Position numbers and translations under genes: made by a program | Source: Palsa-601 sp052146895 | GTDB lineage: Bacteria; Actinomycetota; Acidimicrobiia; Acidimicrobiales; Bog-793 | Direction of reading: 5' to 3' | Assembly (NCBI GenBank): GCA_052146895.1 | Contig: JBKQLZ010000217.1 | Location: 1 to 6,055 of the forward strand | DNA length: 6,055 nucleotides | Notes under the pieces: model-generated | The model's input: the letters and a program-made list of their open reading frames with translations, nothing else | Databases searched by the model: none | Told to the model about the DNA's origin: nothing | Shown: positions 1-5,451 of the stretch, piece by piece | How positions within the stretch are numbered: position 1 is the first letter of the stretch | Layout of the letters: the number at the start of each line of letters is the position of its first letter

Positions 1-704
1 GGGGTGACGGAGGCGGCCAGCGCACCACCCCCGCCGGTGCCCTTGGATCCAAGGGCGTGGCATGAAAGGACCACTAAGACGTCGGTCGGCGGCGCCGCCG
101 CCGCCGCATTCAGGTGACTGAGGAGACCTCCGTCCATATAGCGATGGCCTTCGATGGTGACGCTGGGGAACAGGACCGGTACGGCGCAACTGGAGGCGAC
201 CGCGTGCAGCAACGGCACGCCGGATCCTTGGTCCCACACGACTAACTTGCCAGTATGGGTGTCGATCGCAGTGCATCGGAAGCCCGCAGGCCAGGCGGTG
301 CCGTCTAGTGTGCTGAACAGGCCGAGGTAGACGTCTTCGGCGAGTGTGTTCGCCTCCTTGGCTGAGCGGCCGATCGTCCGTAACGCTCGCAGCGGATCGG
401 ACTCGAGGTTCGCCTGGCGTATTGCCCTCAGGAAGGCTTCATCGCCTGCCGCCAGGCTTTCGGGGTCGATGCTCTGTCCGAGTGACGCCAGGCTGATGAG
501 TGCATCGGTGACCTCGCAGCCGCTGGCGAGAAGCGCCCCGACGAGGGCACCTGCGGAAGTACCCACGATTGCCTCGGCTCCCGCCAGGTCGACACCGGCC
601 TCAAGCAGCCCCGTGAGCAGGCCCGTCTGCCAGCCGACACCGACAGCGCCGCCACCTCCAAGGACGAGTCCACGTGTTGGTCCGCCGCTTCGCGGAGAAG
701 TCAT
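1..704 (-). CDS. Patatin-like phospholipase family protein (3' end cut by window edge)
   Basis: Patatin-fold serine acyl hydrolase, expected to cleave acyl esters of phospholipids or other lipids with a Ser-Asp dyad. The frame is open from an ATG at 704-702 to the window edge: 234 complete codons with no stop. Seen directly: a glycine-rich oxyanion loop LGGGGAVGVGW at residues 15-25; the nucleophile elbow GTSAG at 48-52 (Ser50); and a DGG motif at 191-193, whose Asp191 would complete the dyad. These three motifs in this order and spacing define the family. Typical members have about 270-300 residues, so roughly 40-70 are probably missing. The start follows a purine-rich ribosome site (GAAAGGAA) by about 6 bases. 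No signal peptide is visible, so a cytoplasmic or peripheral-membrane enzyme is likely. It is divergent from a tetR gene, which probably represses it. The natural substrate cannot be read from the sequence. Confidence 0.93.
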   Translation of the reverse strand, partial: MTSPRSGGPTRGLVLGGGGAVGVGWQTGLLTGLLEAGVDLAGAEAIVGTSAGALVGALLASGCEVTDALISLASLGQSIDPESLAAGDEAFLRAIRQANLESDPLRALRTIGRSAKEANTLAEDVYLGLFSTLDGTAWPAGFRCTAIDTHTGKLVVWDQGSGVPLLHAVASSCAVPVLFPSVTIEGHRYMDGGLLSHLNAAAAAPPTDVLVVLSCHALGSKGTGGGGALAASVT

Positions 705-768
705 TGCTGTTCCTTTCACGGCTCACCACGCAACGGTGTTGCCTTGGTAGTCGACGTGCAGCGAGTCG

Positions 769-784
769 CTCAACGAATGTTGAG
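769..784. promoter_or_regulatory. Candidate TetR operator: inverted repeat CTCAAC-N4-GTTGAG
   Basis: A perfect 6-bp inverted repeat with a 4-bp centre lies in the 130-bp gap between the divergent patatin-like and tetR genes. The size and symmetry suit a TetR-family dimer. It covers the predicted transcription start of the patatin-like gene. It overlaps a second perfect palindrome, GTTGA-G-TCAAC (779-789), that runs into the minus-strand -10 box. The left half belongs to a 10-mer, GTCGCTCAAC (765-774), repeated exactly at 808-817, so two related sites may exist. Confidence 0.5.
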
Positions 785-787
785 TCA

Positions 788-816
788 ACTGTACCCCAGA
801 GGAACGCGTCGCTCAA
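788..816 (-). promoter_or_regulatory. Candidate promoter for the patatin-like gene
   Basis: Read on the minus strand, a TTGAGC box (816-811) is followed by exactly 17 bases and then TACAGT (793-788). This resembles a housekeeping sigma-70 promoter (TTGACA / TATAAT) with ideal spacing. Transcription would start near 781 and give a leader of about 75 bases before the ATG at 704. The start point falls inside the inverted repeat at 769-784, which fits repression by the divergently encoded TetR protein. The boxes are seen; promoter activity is inferred. Confidence 0.55.
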
Positions 817-823
817 CACGCGT
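804..823. repeat. Second candidate operator: ACGCGT-N8-ACGCGT around a repeated half-site
   Basis: Two copies of the self-complementary hexamer ACGCGT (804-809 and 818-823) flank CGCTCAAC. The sequence GTCGCTCAAC at 808-817 repeats the left half-site found at 765-774, 43 bp away. The element overlaps the -35 box of the minus-strand promoter and abuts a weak plus-strand -10-like TAGAGT (823-828) just ahead of the tetR start. A repressor bound here could control both genes, including tetR itself. The role is inferred from position. Confidence 0.35.
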
Positions 824-834
824 AGAGTGAACCC

Positions 835-1407
835 ATGACCCAAGGCACCGCTGACCCCCAGCCCATGACGAGCCGGGCAGCCCGTCGCGCCACGACACAG
901 GCCCGGATCCTCGATGCGGCACGGGAGGAGTTCGGCGACCGAGGGTTCGAATCGACGACGGTGCGGGGCGTTGCCCGCCGGGCCGGGGTCGACCCGTCCC
1001 TGGTCCTGCAGCACTACGGATCCAAGTCGGCGCTCTTCACCGCTGCCATCCGGCTCCCGCCGGGCGAGCCCGAAGAAGCCGCAGATCATCTGGCTGAAGT
1101 CCTCAAAGTGCGCGCCACTGCATTGCCCCCCGAGATGCGGGCCCTGGTCCGGTCCATGCTGACCGTGCCAGAGGCGTCTGAAGCCGTCCGCGTCCATCTC
1201 GACGAGCGAATCGGCAATCTGGCCGCAGGTTTCGGCGGCCCGGACGCCGAGCTGCGAGCTGCCATCGTCGTGAGCAGCATCCTCGGCCTCACGATCGCTC
1301 GCCACTTCCTTCAACTGCGGGCGGTGTCGAGCACTTCTGACGACGACCTCGTCCGGGTGGCCAGCCAAGTCCTCACCGCAGTCCTGCAACCGCAGCGCTC
1401 TGACTAA
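835..1407 (+). CDS. TetR/AcrR-family transcriptional regulator
   Basis: One-component DNA-binding repressor of 190 residues, a usual TetR length. An N-terminal helix-turn-helix domain spans residues ~22-68. It begins ARILDAAREEF, continues with the recognition region VARRAGVDPSLVLQHYGSK (46-64), where the Y-G/x-S-K motif closes the domain, and runs on to ALF. The C-terminal ~115 residues form an all-helical ligand-binding and dimerisation domain like those of actinobacterial TetR_C_16/17-type proteins. No residue identifies the ligand. The start is ATG at 835. No convincing Shine-Dalgarno site precedes it, and a TAGAGT box lies only 6 bases upstream, so the message may be leaderless or nearly so. 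A second ATG at 865 is no better placed. The gene is divergent from a patatin-like hydrolase; the shared gap holds inverted repeats, so local control of that gene and of itself is the likeliest role. Confidence 0.92.
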   Translation: MTQGTADPQPMTSRAARRATTQARILDAAREEFGDRGFESTTVRGVARRAGVDPSLVLQHYGSKSALFTAAIRLPPGEPEEAADHLAEVLKVRATALPPEMRALVRSMLTVPEASEAVRVHLDERIGNLAAGFGGPDAELRAAIVVSSILGLTIARHFLQLRAVSSTSDDDLVRVASQVLTAVLQPQRSD

Positions 1408-1622
1408 CACACACCGCAGACTGGAGCGCATTGGTTCATCGGGTGCAGCAGCTGAACGAGGGCACACCAGTAGAGCTCCAGCAAGCTGATTGAGTCGTTT
1501 ATGCCGGCCAGCCGAGACCTCAGTTCGAAAATATTCTGAGTGTGGCTGTCGATTTGTCACTGCTTGTTCGTGGACAGGGTGAGCGGTGCAGAGTGCATCG
1601 CTGCCATGAAAGGAACCGATCT
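1408..1622. other. Intergenic region between tetR and the membrane protein/YciI/sigma operon
   Basis: This 215-bp stretch holds no credible gene. An open frame on the plus strand reaches back to a GTG at 1542, but it has no ribosome site and its extra residues (e.g. RGQGERCRVHRCHERN) do not look like a membrane-protein N-terminus. An AT-rich patch lies at 1524-1536 within a small inverted repeat, CTCAG-N12-CTGAG (1519-1540). Immediately after it comes the candidate ECF-type promoter at 1547-1571. I see no strong tetR terminator. Confidence 0.6.
1547..1571 (+). promoter_or_regulatory. Candidate ECF42-type promoter (TGTCGA-N16-CGT)
   Basis: TGTCGA at 1547-1552 is followed by 16 bases and CGT at 1569-1571. 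From memory, the ECF42 group in Streptomyces venezuelae recognises TGTCGA at -35 and CG(A/T)C at -10 ahead of DGPF-protein operons; here the -10 reads CGTG, one base off. The element sits upstream of an operon encoding a DGPF/YciI protein and an ECF42-type sigma factor, where self-activation would be expected. The predicted start near 1578-1580 leaves a leader of about 45 bases. A second TGTCAC lies at 1555-1560 but has no matching -10. The boxes are seen; recognition is inferred. Confidence 0.5.
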
Positions 1623-2045
1623 ATGAGCAACGCTACGAGCTTCTCTGACACCGCAGCCAAGGACAATCCTTCGCTGCTGACCAGCACGATTCCGCGGGGC
1701 ACCGCCTGGGCCGGAGTCTTGGCCGCCGCAGCCACCACTGCCGGGGCGGCCGTCCTGCGGACCGCTGGGGTCCCGCTGGCCGTACACGGCGAGATCCCGC
1801 TCGCCGGTTTCGCCCAGAACACCCTCATCGGAGCGGTCATCGGCGGGGTGCTCCTCGCAGTGTTGAACCGACACAGCTCCGACCCACATCGGAGGTTTAT
1901 CCAGGTAGCCATCGGGCTCACGGCGCTCTCCTGTGTAGCCCCGGTGGCCCTCGCGGACACCATGGCCAGCAAGGTCGCCCTCATTGCACTGCACCTGGTT
2001 GGCGCTGCGATCATTGTCCCCGTGCTCGCACGATGCGCCCGCTGA
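1623..2045 (+). CDS. DUF6069-like four-helix membrane protein
   Basis: Small integral membrane protein of 140 residues and unknown function. A polar N-terminus of ~28 residues is followed by four hydrophobic segments: about 31-49 (GTAWAGVLAAAATTAGAAV), 60-84 (including GFAQNTLIGAVIGGVLLAVL), 95-112 (VAIGLTALSCVAPVALA) and 118-136 (KVALIALHLVGAAIIVPVL). A short basic loop with HSSDPHRR separates helices 2 and 3. The order of helices, the PLAGFAQ-type motif and the closing HLVGAAIIVPVLAR match my recollection of actinobacterial DUF6069 proteins. The start is ATG at 1623, preceded by GAAAGGAA at 1609-1615 with good spacing; the longer frame from GTG 1542 is rejected. The yciI-like gene begins 51 bp downstream on the same strand. 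The position downstream of an ECF42-like promoter suggests it is part of that regulon; its biochemical role is unknown. Confidence 0.8.
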   Translation: MSNATSFSDTAAKDNPSLLTSTIPRGTAWAGVLAAAATTAGAAVLRTAGVPLAVHGEIPLAGFAQNTLIGAVIGGVLLAVLNRHSSDPHRRFIQVAIGLTALSCVAPVALADTMASKVALIALHLVGAAIIVPVLARCAR

Positions 2046-2060
2046 CCGAACCACCAACCG

Positions 2061-2078
2061 CGAACAGCGAACAGCGAA
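2061..2078 (+). repeat. Short tandem repeat (CGAACAG twice, plus CGAA)
   Basis: Two exact 7-bp units and a partial third lie in the 51-bp gap between the membrane-protein and YciI-like genes, directly before the GAGGAG ribosome site at 2083-2088. A small copy-number change here would alter spacer length but no coding sequence. Function unknown; it may be chance. Confidence 0.5.
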
Positions 2079-2096
2079 AGAAGAGGAGCAACCAAA

Positions 2097-2444
2097 ATGC
2101 CGCAATACTTGATCTCCGTCTGGCACGACGACACGTTCGAGGTCGATTTCACCACCCCCGACGCGCAGCGACTCGCTGCGCAAGTGGGAGCGTTCAACGA
2201 AGAGCTGATGGAGGCAGGCGCCTGGGTGTTCGCGGCCGGCCTACACCCCGCAGCCTCCGCCACCGTCGTGCGATCCTCCGGGGGTGACGTTTCGATGACC
2301 GACGGCCCCTATGCCGAGACAAAGGAACAAATGGGCGGATTTTGGATGATCGAAGCCGTCGACCTCGACGCCGCATTGGAATGGGCGGCCAAGGGAGCGG
2401 CTGCGTGCGAAGGGCCGGTCGAGGTCCGGCCTGCCCAAGGGTGA
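2097..2444 (+). CDS. YciI/DGPF family protein (YCII-related, ferredoxin-like barrel)
   Basis: Small cytoplasmic protein of 115 residues in the YCII-related (DGPF) family, which adopts a dimeric alpha+beta barrel. The diagnostic segment TDGPYAETKEQMGGFWMIEA (68-87) contains the DGPF signature as DGPY, and the usual N-terminal MPQYLISVW strand is present. Members with this motif are typically encoded beside ECF42 sigma factors and are their known or predicted targets; their biochemical activity is undefined. The start ATG has a strong GAGGAG ribosome site 8 bases upstream. The stop TGA at 2442-2444 overlaps the GTG start of the sigma gene by four bases (GTGA), so translation of the two is probably coupled. 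Family assignment is firm from the motif and context; any enzymatic role is unproven. Confidence 0.92.
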   Translation: MPQYLISVWHDDTFEVDFTTPDAQRLAAQVGAFNEELMEAGAWVFAAGLHPAASATVVRSSGGDVSMTDGPYAETKEQMGGFWMIEAVDLDAALEWAAKGAAACEGPVEVRPAQG

Positions 2445-3685
2445 CCGACCCGCTCGACGAGGTCTTCCGGAGCGAAGCCGGGCGATGCACGGCCACCTTG
2501 ATCCGCGTCTTCGGCGATATCGACCTCGCCGAGGACGCCGTGGCGGAGGCGTTCGCAATCGCGGCAGAGGGGTGGCCGAAGACTGGGATACCGCCGAACC
2601 CCGGTGGTTGGATCACCACGACCGCACGCAACCGCGCCATCGACCGACTCCGTCGCGAATCGACTCGCAGCGAGCGGCATCTCGCTTCACACCGACTCCA
2701 CACCGAGAGCATGGAACCTGACCACAACCCCGAACTCGACAGACTCGACGACTTCGTCGATGTCGTCGCCGACGATCAGCTCCGGCTCATGTTCCTCTGC
2801 GCCCACCCCGCCCTGGCCGTCGACGCCCAGGTGGCCCTCATCCTCCGCCTGCTCGGCGGCCTCGAGACCAGCGAGATCGCCAAGGCGTTCGTGGTACCGG
2901 AGGCGACGATGGCGCAGAGGATCGTCCGGGCCAAGCGCAAGCTTCATGACAACCATGCTTCCTACCGCATACCTCGGGCGGCCGAACTCCCGGACCGGCT
3001 CGCTGCGGTTCTCGCCGCCATCTACCTCATCTACACCGAGGGTCATACGGCCACCTCGGGGCGGACACTGATGAGAACCGACCTGTCGAGCGAAGCGATC
3101 AGACTTGGGCGGACCCTTGCCGAGCTCATGCCCGACGAATCCGAAGCCATCGGACTGCTCGCGCTGATGCTGCTCACCGAGTCCCGCCGTCCCGCTCGCA
3201 TGGCGGCCGACGGGACGATGGTGCGTCTCGCCGACCAGGATCGCACCCGGTGGGACGGAGATCTCATCGGTGAGGGCCACGAGCTCGTGCGCGCCTGCCT
3301 GCGCCGCAACCAGCCCGGCCCGTTCCAGATTCAGGCAGCGATCGCGGCCGTCTACGCTGACGCAGCCACGGCCGAGGCCACCGACTGGTCTCAGATCGTC
3401 TCCCTCTACGACCAGCTCTCCGTACTCCGCTCCAACCCGGTGGTTGCTCTCAACCGATCGGTGGCCGTCGCAGAGCTTCACGGACCCGCCGGAGGGCTGG
3501 CCGCTCTGGCCGAGATCGACCCGGCGTCTCTCGACAACTACCAGCCCTACCATGCTGCTCGCGCTGACCTGCTCGCCCGCGCCGGCCACCAGCAGGAGGC
3601 GGTGGCTGCCTACGAGCGAGCCATCGAACTCACCACGAACCCGGTCGAACGCGACTTTCTCGTTCGGCAGCGGGCCGCCCTCTGA
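2441..3685 (+). CDS. ECF42-group RNA polymerase sigma factor with DUF6596/TPR-like C-terminal extension
   Basis: Sigma-70 family ECF factor of 414 residues that directs RNA polymerase to a small promoter set. Region 2 spans ~5-75, including DLAEDAVAEAFAIA and the GGWITTTARNRAIDRLRRE helix that contacts the -10 element. Region 4 spans ~108-168, with DDQLRLMFLCAHPAL and the helix-turn-helix ETSEIAKAFVVPEATMAQRI followed by VRAKRKL. This exact arrangement is a hallmark of ECF42. From ~185 a long helical extension begins with IYLIYTEGH (194-202; the family has IYLIFNEGY-like), the DUF6596 region. It ends in TPR-like helices rich in Ala (e.g. YHAARADLLARAGHQQEAV). The total length is typical of the group, so the gene looks intact. 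The GTG start at 2441 overlaps the YciI-like stop; the upstream ATG at 2342 would read through that gene out of frame. No anti-sigma gene is nearby; the extension is thought to control activity in this group. Confidence 0.94.
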   Translation: MTDPLDEVFRSEAGRCTATLIRVFGDIDLAEDAVAEAFAIAAEGWPKTGIPPNPGGWITTTARNRAIDRLRRESTRSERHLASHRLHTESMEPDHNPELDRLDDFVDVVADDQLRLMFLCAHPALAVDAQVALILRLLGGLETSEIAKAFVVPEATMAQRIVRAKRKLHDNHASYRIPRAAELPDRLAAVLAAIYLIYTEGHTATSGRTLMRTDLSSEAIRLGRTLAELMPDESEAIGLLALMLLTESRRPARMAADGTMVRLADQDRTRWDGDLIGEGHELVRACLRRNQPGPFQIQAAIAAVYADAATAEATDWSQIVSLYDQLSVLRSNPVVALNRSVAVAELHGPAGGLAALAEIDPASLDNYQPYHAARADLLARAGHQQEAVAAYERAIELTTNPVERDFLVRQRAAL

Positions 3686-3890
3686 GCGAACAGTGATTCT
3701 GGAAGTCCGCTGGCGTCCCAATCAGCGCGGCGGAACCCGAGGGAGGGTATCCAGCAAGGGCCGACTGCGGTCAGGGCGACAGTTGCAAGCAGGTCAGGAC
3801 GCGGGAAGTCGTGATTCTGAGCCGTTCGCGCGGCTGCCAGCCAGCGGATGCTCGGGGTCGCTATCGGATGCACTTAGTCTGAGCACTGCT
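3686..3890. other. Spacer between the two sigma genes, carrying a repeat copy
   Basis: The 205-bp gap has no plus-strand gene. It contains repeat copy 1 (3751-3797), flanked by two exact GTGATTCTG 9-mers at 3693-3701 and 3811-3819. A small stem-loop, AGCCG-N6-CGGCT (3820-3835), lacks a T-run and is a poor terminator. A minus-strand frame (3610-3873) crosses the gap and shares residues with the tail of the membrane protein at 5543-6055, but has no ribosome site. A TTAGTCT box (3874-3880) ten bases before the next start could serve a nearly leaderless transcript. Confidence 0.6.
3751..3797 (+). repeat. Dispersed 47-bp repeat, copy 1
   Basis: CCAGCAAGGGCCG (3751-3763), 18 less conserved bases, then GTTGCAAGCAGGTCAG (3782-3797). 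The same arrangement with identical internal spacing recurs at 5636-5682: 12 of 13 bases match in the first block, 16 of 16 in the second, and about 5 of 18 in the centre. The minus-strand reading gives DLLATV then GPCW, against DLLATV then GPFW in the other copy. Conserved ends, a variable centre and equal length suggest a small repeated element or a gene-fragment duplication. Confidence 0.65.
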
Positions 3891-4886
3891 GTGACGACCG
3901 TCGTGGATCAGGATCTGAGCGACCTCGAGCCCTACCGCCGGCAGCTGACGGCCTATTGCTATCGGATGCTCGGGTCCCCGCAGGACGCCGAGGACGCGGT
4001 GCAGGACACCTTCGTGCGGGCATGGCGAGGGCTCGGCAGGTTCGAGGACCGGGACGGGTTGCGCCCGTGGCTTTATCGCATCGCCACCAACGTCTGCTTG
4101 GACATGCTGAAAGGTCGGGGTCGGCGCGCTCTACCCATGGATCTCGCGCCGGCGAGCACCAGTCGGCGATGGGAACCCTCCGACGGGCTCGCCCTGGGCA
4201 CCCCTCGACCGGAGGCGACTTGGGTGCAGCCGATTCCCGACCACCTGGTGTCATCTCCGGGCGGGGACCCGGCTGACGTCGCGGGATCCCGAGAGTCGAT
4301 CCGGCTGGCGTTCATTGCCGCCCTCCAACACCTCGTGCCTCGCCAGCGGGCAGTACTGATTCTCCGCGACGTTCTCAGCTGGCGGGCTCACGAAGTGGCG
4401 ACGCTGCTCGAGACCAGCGAGGACGCTGTCAACAGCGCCCTGCGCCGAGCCCGGAGTGCCCTGCAGGCGGTCAACATCGATGCCGTGCCGACGGAGCCGA
4501 CGGAGGCGGACCGTGAGCTCCTATACCGCTATATCGAAGCGTTCGAGTGCTACGACGTCGACTCGCTGGTGGCTCTGCTGCACGAAGACGCCACTCTCAG
4601 CATGCCGCCCTACCAACTGTGGCTCCAGGGCATTCCCGACATCCGCCGCTTCCTGGCCGGCTTGGAAGTCGAAGGTGGCCGCGACCGGGTCATCGAAGTC
4701 GCGGCAAATGCGTGTCCGGCGCTGGCCGTGTACCGGCCCGCCGGTCCCTCGGGGGCGCTCGAACCGTTCGAGATCCACGTGCTCGAGATTGCCCACGGTC
4801 GCGTGGTAACGATCCACGCCTTCCTCGACCCGGGTCTATTCCCGGTCTTTGGACTACCTTCGACTCCCGAAGCGGTCAGCGATTAG
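3891..4886 (+). CDS. SigG/SigX5-like sigma-70 factor with SnoaL/NTF2-like C-terminal domain
   Basis: ECF-type sigma factor of 331 residues, close to TIGR02960-like (SigX5; Mycobacterium SigG-related) proteins. Region 2 spans ~12-80: LEPYRRQLTAYCYRMLGSPQDAEDAVQDTF... then LRPWLYRIATNVCLDMLKGR and the subgroup-typical RRALPMDL. A linker with PEATWVQPIPD (107-117) is also typical. Region 4 spans ~134-192 (LPRQRAVLILRDVL-like core, here LVPRQRAVLILRDVL, then HTH EVATLLETSEDAVNSALRRAR). Residues ~207-325 form a SnoaL/NTF2-like domain with LLHEDATLSMPPYQLWLQG. Such fused domains replace or modify anti-sigma control in related groups. I chose GTG at 3891, eleven residues before the conserved LEPYRR; no clear Shine-Dalgarno site precedes it. 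The frame is open back to 3270, but that stretch is the out-of-frame ECF42 gene. Target genes are unknown; the ABM-like gene downstream is a candidate. Confidence 0.9.
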   Translation: MTTVVDQDLSDLEPYRRQLTAYCYRMLGSPQDAEDAVQDTFVRAWRGLGRFEDRDGLRPWLYRIATNVCLDMLKGRGRRALPMDLAPASTSRRWEPSDGLALGTPRPEATWVQPIPDHLVSSPGGDPADVAGSRESIRLAFIAALQHLVPRQRAVLILRDVLSWRAHEVATLLETSEDAVNSALRRARSALQAVNIDAVPTEPTEADRELLYRYIEAFECYDVDSLVALLHEDATLSMPPYQLWLQGIPDIRRFLAGLEVEGGRDRVIEVAANACPALAVYRPAGPSGALEPFEIHVLEIAHGRVVTIHAFLDPGLFPVFGLPSTPEAVSD

Positions 4887-5136
4887 GCGATTTTTAGCGT
4901 TCGGCTTGCCCCGGCGTGACGAACGGCACAGATCCACGAGTCTGTCGAGTGCCCAGTACCGTTCGCCGTCCACATCCAAAGCCAACAGCTCTATCAGTTG
5001 GGCATCAGCTGAGGCCGCCATACGGCGACCAGGAGTTTCTGTACGCGCGACGACTTTTGCGTCCCAACGCAGTTGTATTGGGTGAGGAGCAGCGAAGGAC
5101 GCCTCCTTGAAGAACAGACCGAAGGAGGCCACACAG
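4887..5136. other. 250-bp gap before the ABM-like gene
   Basis: No convincing gene. A minus-strand frame of 98 codons (5150-4854) includes a protein-like stretch, AQLIELLALDVDGERYWALD, but it overlaps the ABM-like start and the sigma gene end and has no ribosome site. A stem CGTTCG/CGAACG (4898-4925) lacks a T-run, so the sigma gene terminator is not evident. TGTCGA at 4943-4948 followed after 18 bases by CGTC (4967-4970) is a loose ECF-like promoter candidate. A small hairpin TGCGT-N4-ACGCA lies at 5058-5071. Confidence 0.5.
5101..5129 (+). promoter_or_regulatory. Hairpin that would bury the ribosome-binding site of the ABM-like gene
   Basis: GCCTCCTT (5101-5108) pairs perfectly with AAGGAGGC (5122-5129) across a 13-base loop, and the right arm contains the GAAGGAGG Shine-Dalgarno sequence of the gene starting at 5137. 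An alternative, mutually exclusive 5-bp stem (AAGGA 5095-5099 with TCCTT 5104-5108) would free the site. This geometry fits translational control, although SD-like motifs readily make such stems by chance. Pairing is seen; regulation is inferred. Confidence 0.45.
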
Positions 5137-5409
5137 ATGACTGTGCTCATGATTGCTGAACAACCGAATATGGACGAGGAGACCTATGCCTTGATGTTGG
5201 AGCCGCTGATGCCGCTGCTGCGTTCGGCGAACGGCTTCATCTCTCACGCGGGAGGTCCTAGTCCCGTCGGCGGGATGCGGATCATCGAGATCTGGGAGTC
5301 CGAGGCGGACCAAAAGTGCTTTTTTGACGAGAATCTGAAGGCGAATCTCCCTCCTGGACTCGTACCTGACCTGACGTATTCCAAGCTTCACGCCGGATTC
5401 ACTCGCTAG
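5137..5409 (+). CDS. ABM-like dimeric alpha/beta-barrel protein
   Basis: Small soluble protein of 90 residues resembling the antibiotic-biosynthesis-monooxygenase-like (ABM/DABB) superfamily. The pattern is strand (MTVLMIAEQP), helix (DEETYALMLEPLMPLLRSA), strand (GFISHAGGP), strand (GMRIIEIWES), helix (EADQKCFFDENLKANLPPG) and a final strand. The GFISHAGGP and EIWES-D-KCFF segments are characteristic of a common uncharacterised actinobacterial family. Family members range from haem-degrading and quinone-forming monooxygenases to proteins with no known activity; no catalytic residue can be assigned here. The start has one of the strongest ribosome sites in the window (GAAGGAGG, 5121-5128), which sits in a possible hairpin. 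It is the first gene after the SigG-like factor on the same strand but 250 bp away, so separate transcription is likely. A stem-loop terminator follows. Confidence 0.82.
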   Translation: MTVLMIAEQPNMDEETYALMLEPLMPLLRSANGFISHAGGPSPVGGMRIIEIWESEADQKCFFDENLKANLPPGLVPDLTYSKLHAGFTR

Positions 5410-5451
5410 GCGTCGGTCCGGTCGCGGCAGGCCTGTTTCGGGGCTGATACG

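Noticed and set aside
346..750. Plus-strand 134-codon frame at the left
   Set aside because: It is the antisense of the patatin-like gene and is Pro/Ser/Ala-rich, as expected of a shadow frame.
601..1560. Long minus-strand open frame (319 codons) opposite the tetR gene
   Set aside because: It is the antisense of a clear TetR gene and of the divergent promoter region, with Arg/Gly/His-rich composition and no ribosome site. High GC produces such frames.
1542..1622. GTG start extending the DUF6069-like protein by 27 residues
   Set aside because: It has no ribosome site and would overlap the candidate promoter; ATG at 1623 has GAAAGGAA at proper spacing.
2342..2440. Upstream ATG for the ECF42 sigma factor
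   Set aside because: It lies inside the YciI-like gene in a different frame and adds an Arg/Gly-rich leader not typical of the family. GTG at 2441, overlapping the YciI stop, fits better.
2687..3721. Minus-strand 344-codon frame opposite the ECF42 sigma gene
   Set aside because: The plus strand carries unmistakable sigma regions 2 and 4 and the DUF6596 extension; the antisense frame shows no domain pattern.
3270..3890. Extended start for the SigG-like sigma factor
   Set aside because: The added ~207 residues are the ECF42 gene read in another frame plus the spacer. Conserved sigma sequence begins only after 3891.
4898..4925. CGTTCG/CGAACG stem as a terminator of the SigG-like gene
   Set aside because: Only six pairs with a 16-base loop and no T-run after it; too weak to call.
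4854..5150. 98-codon minus-strand frame in the gap before the ABM-like gene
   Set aside because: Part of it looks protein-like, but it overlaps two real genes, has no ribosome site and resembles no family I know. It could be a gene remnant, but this is unsupported.
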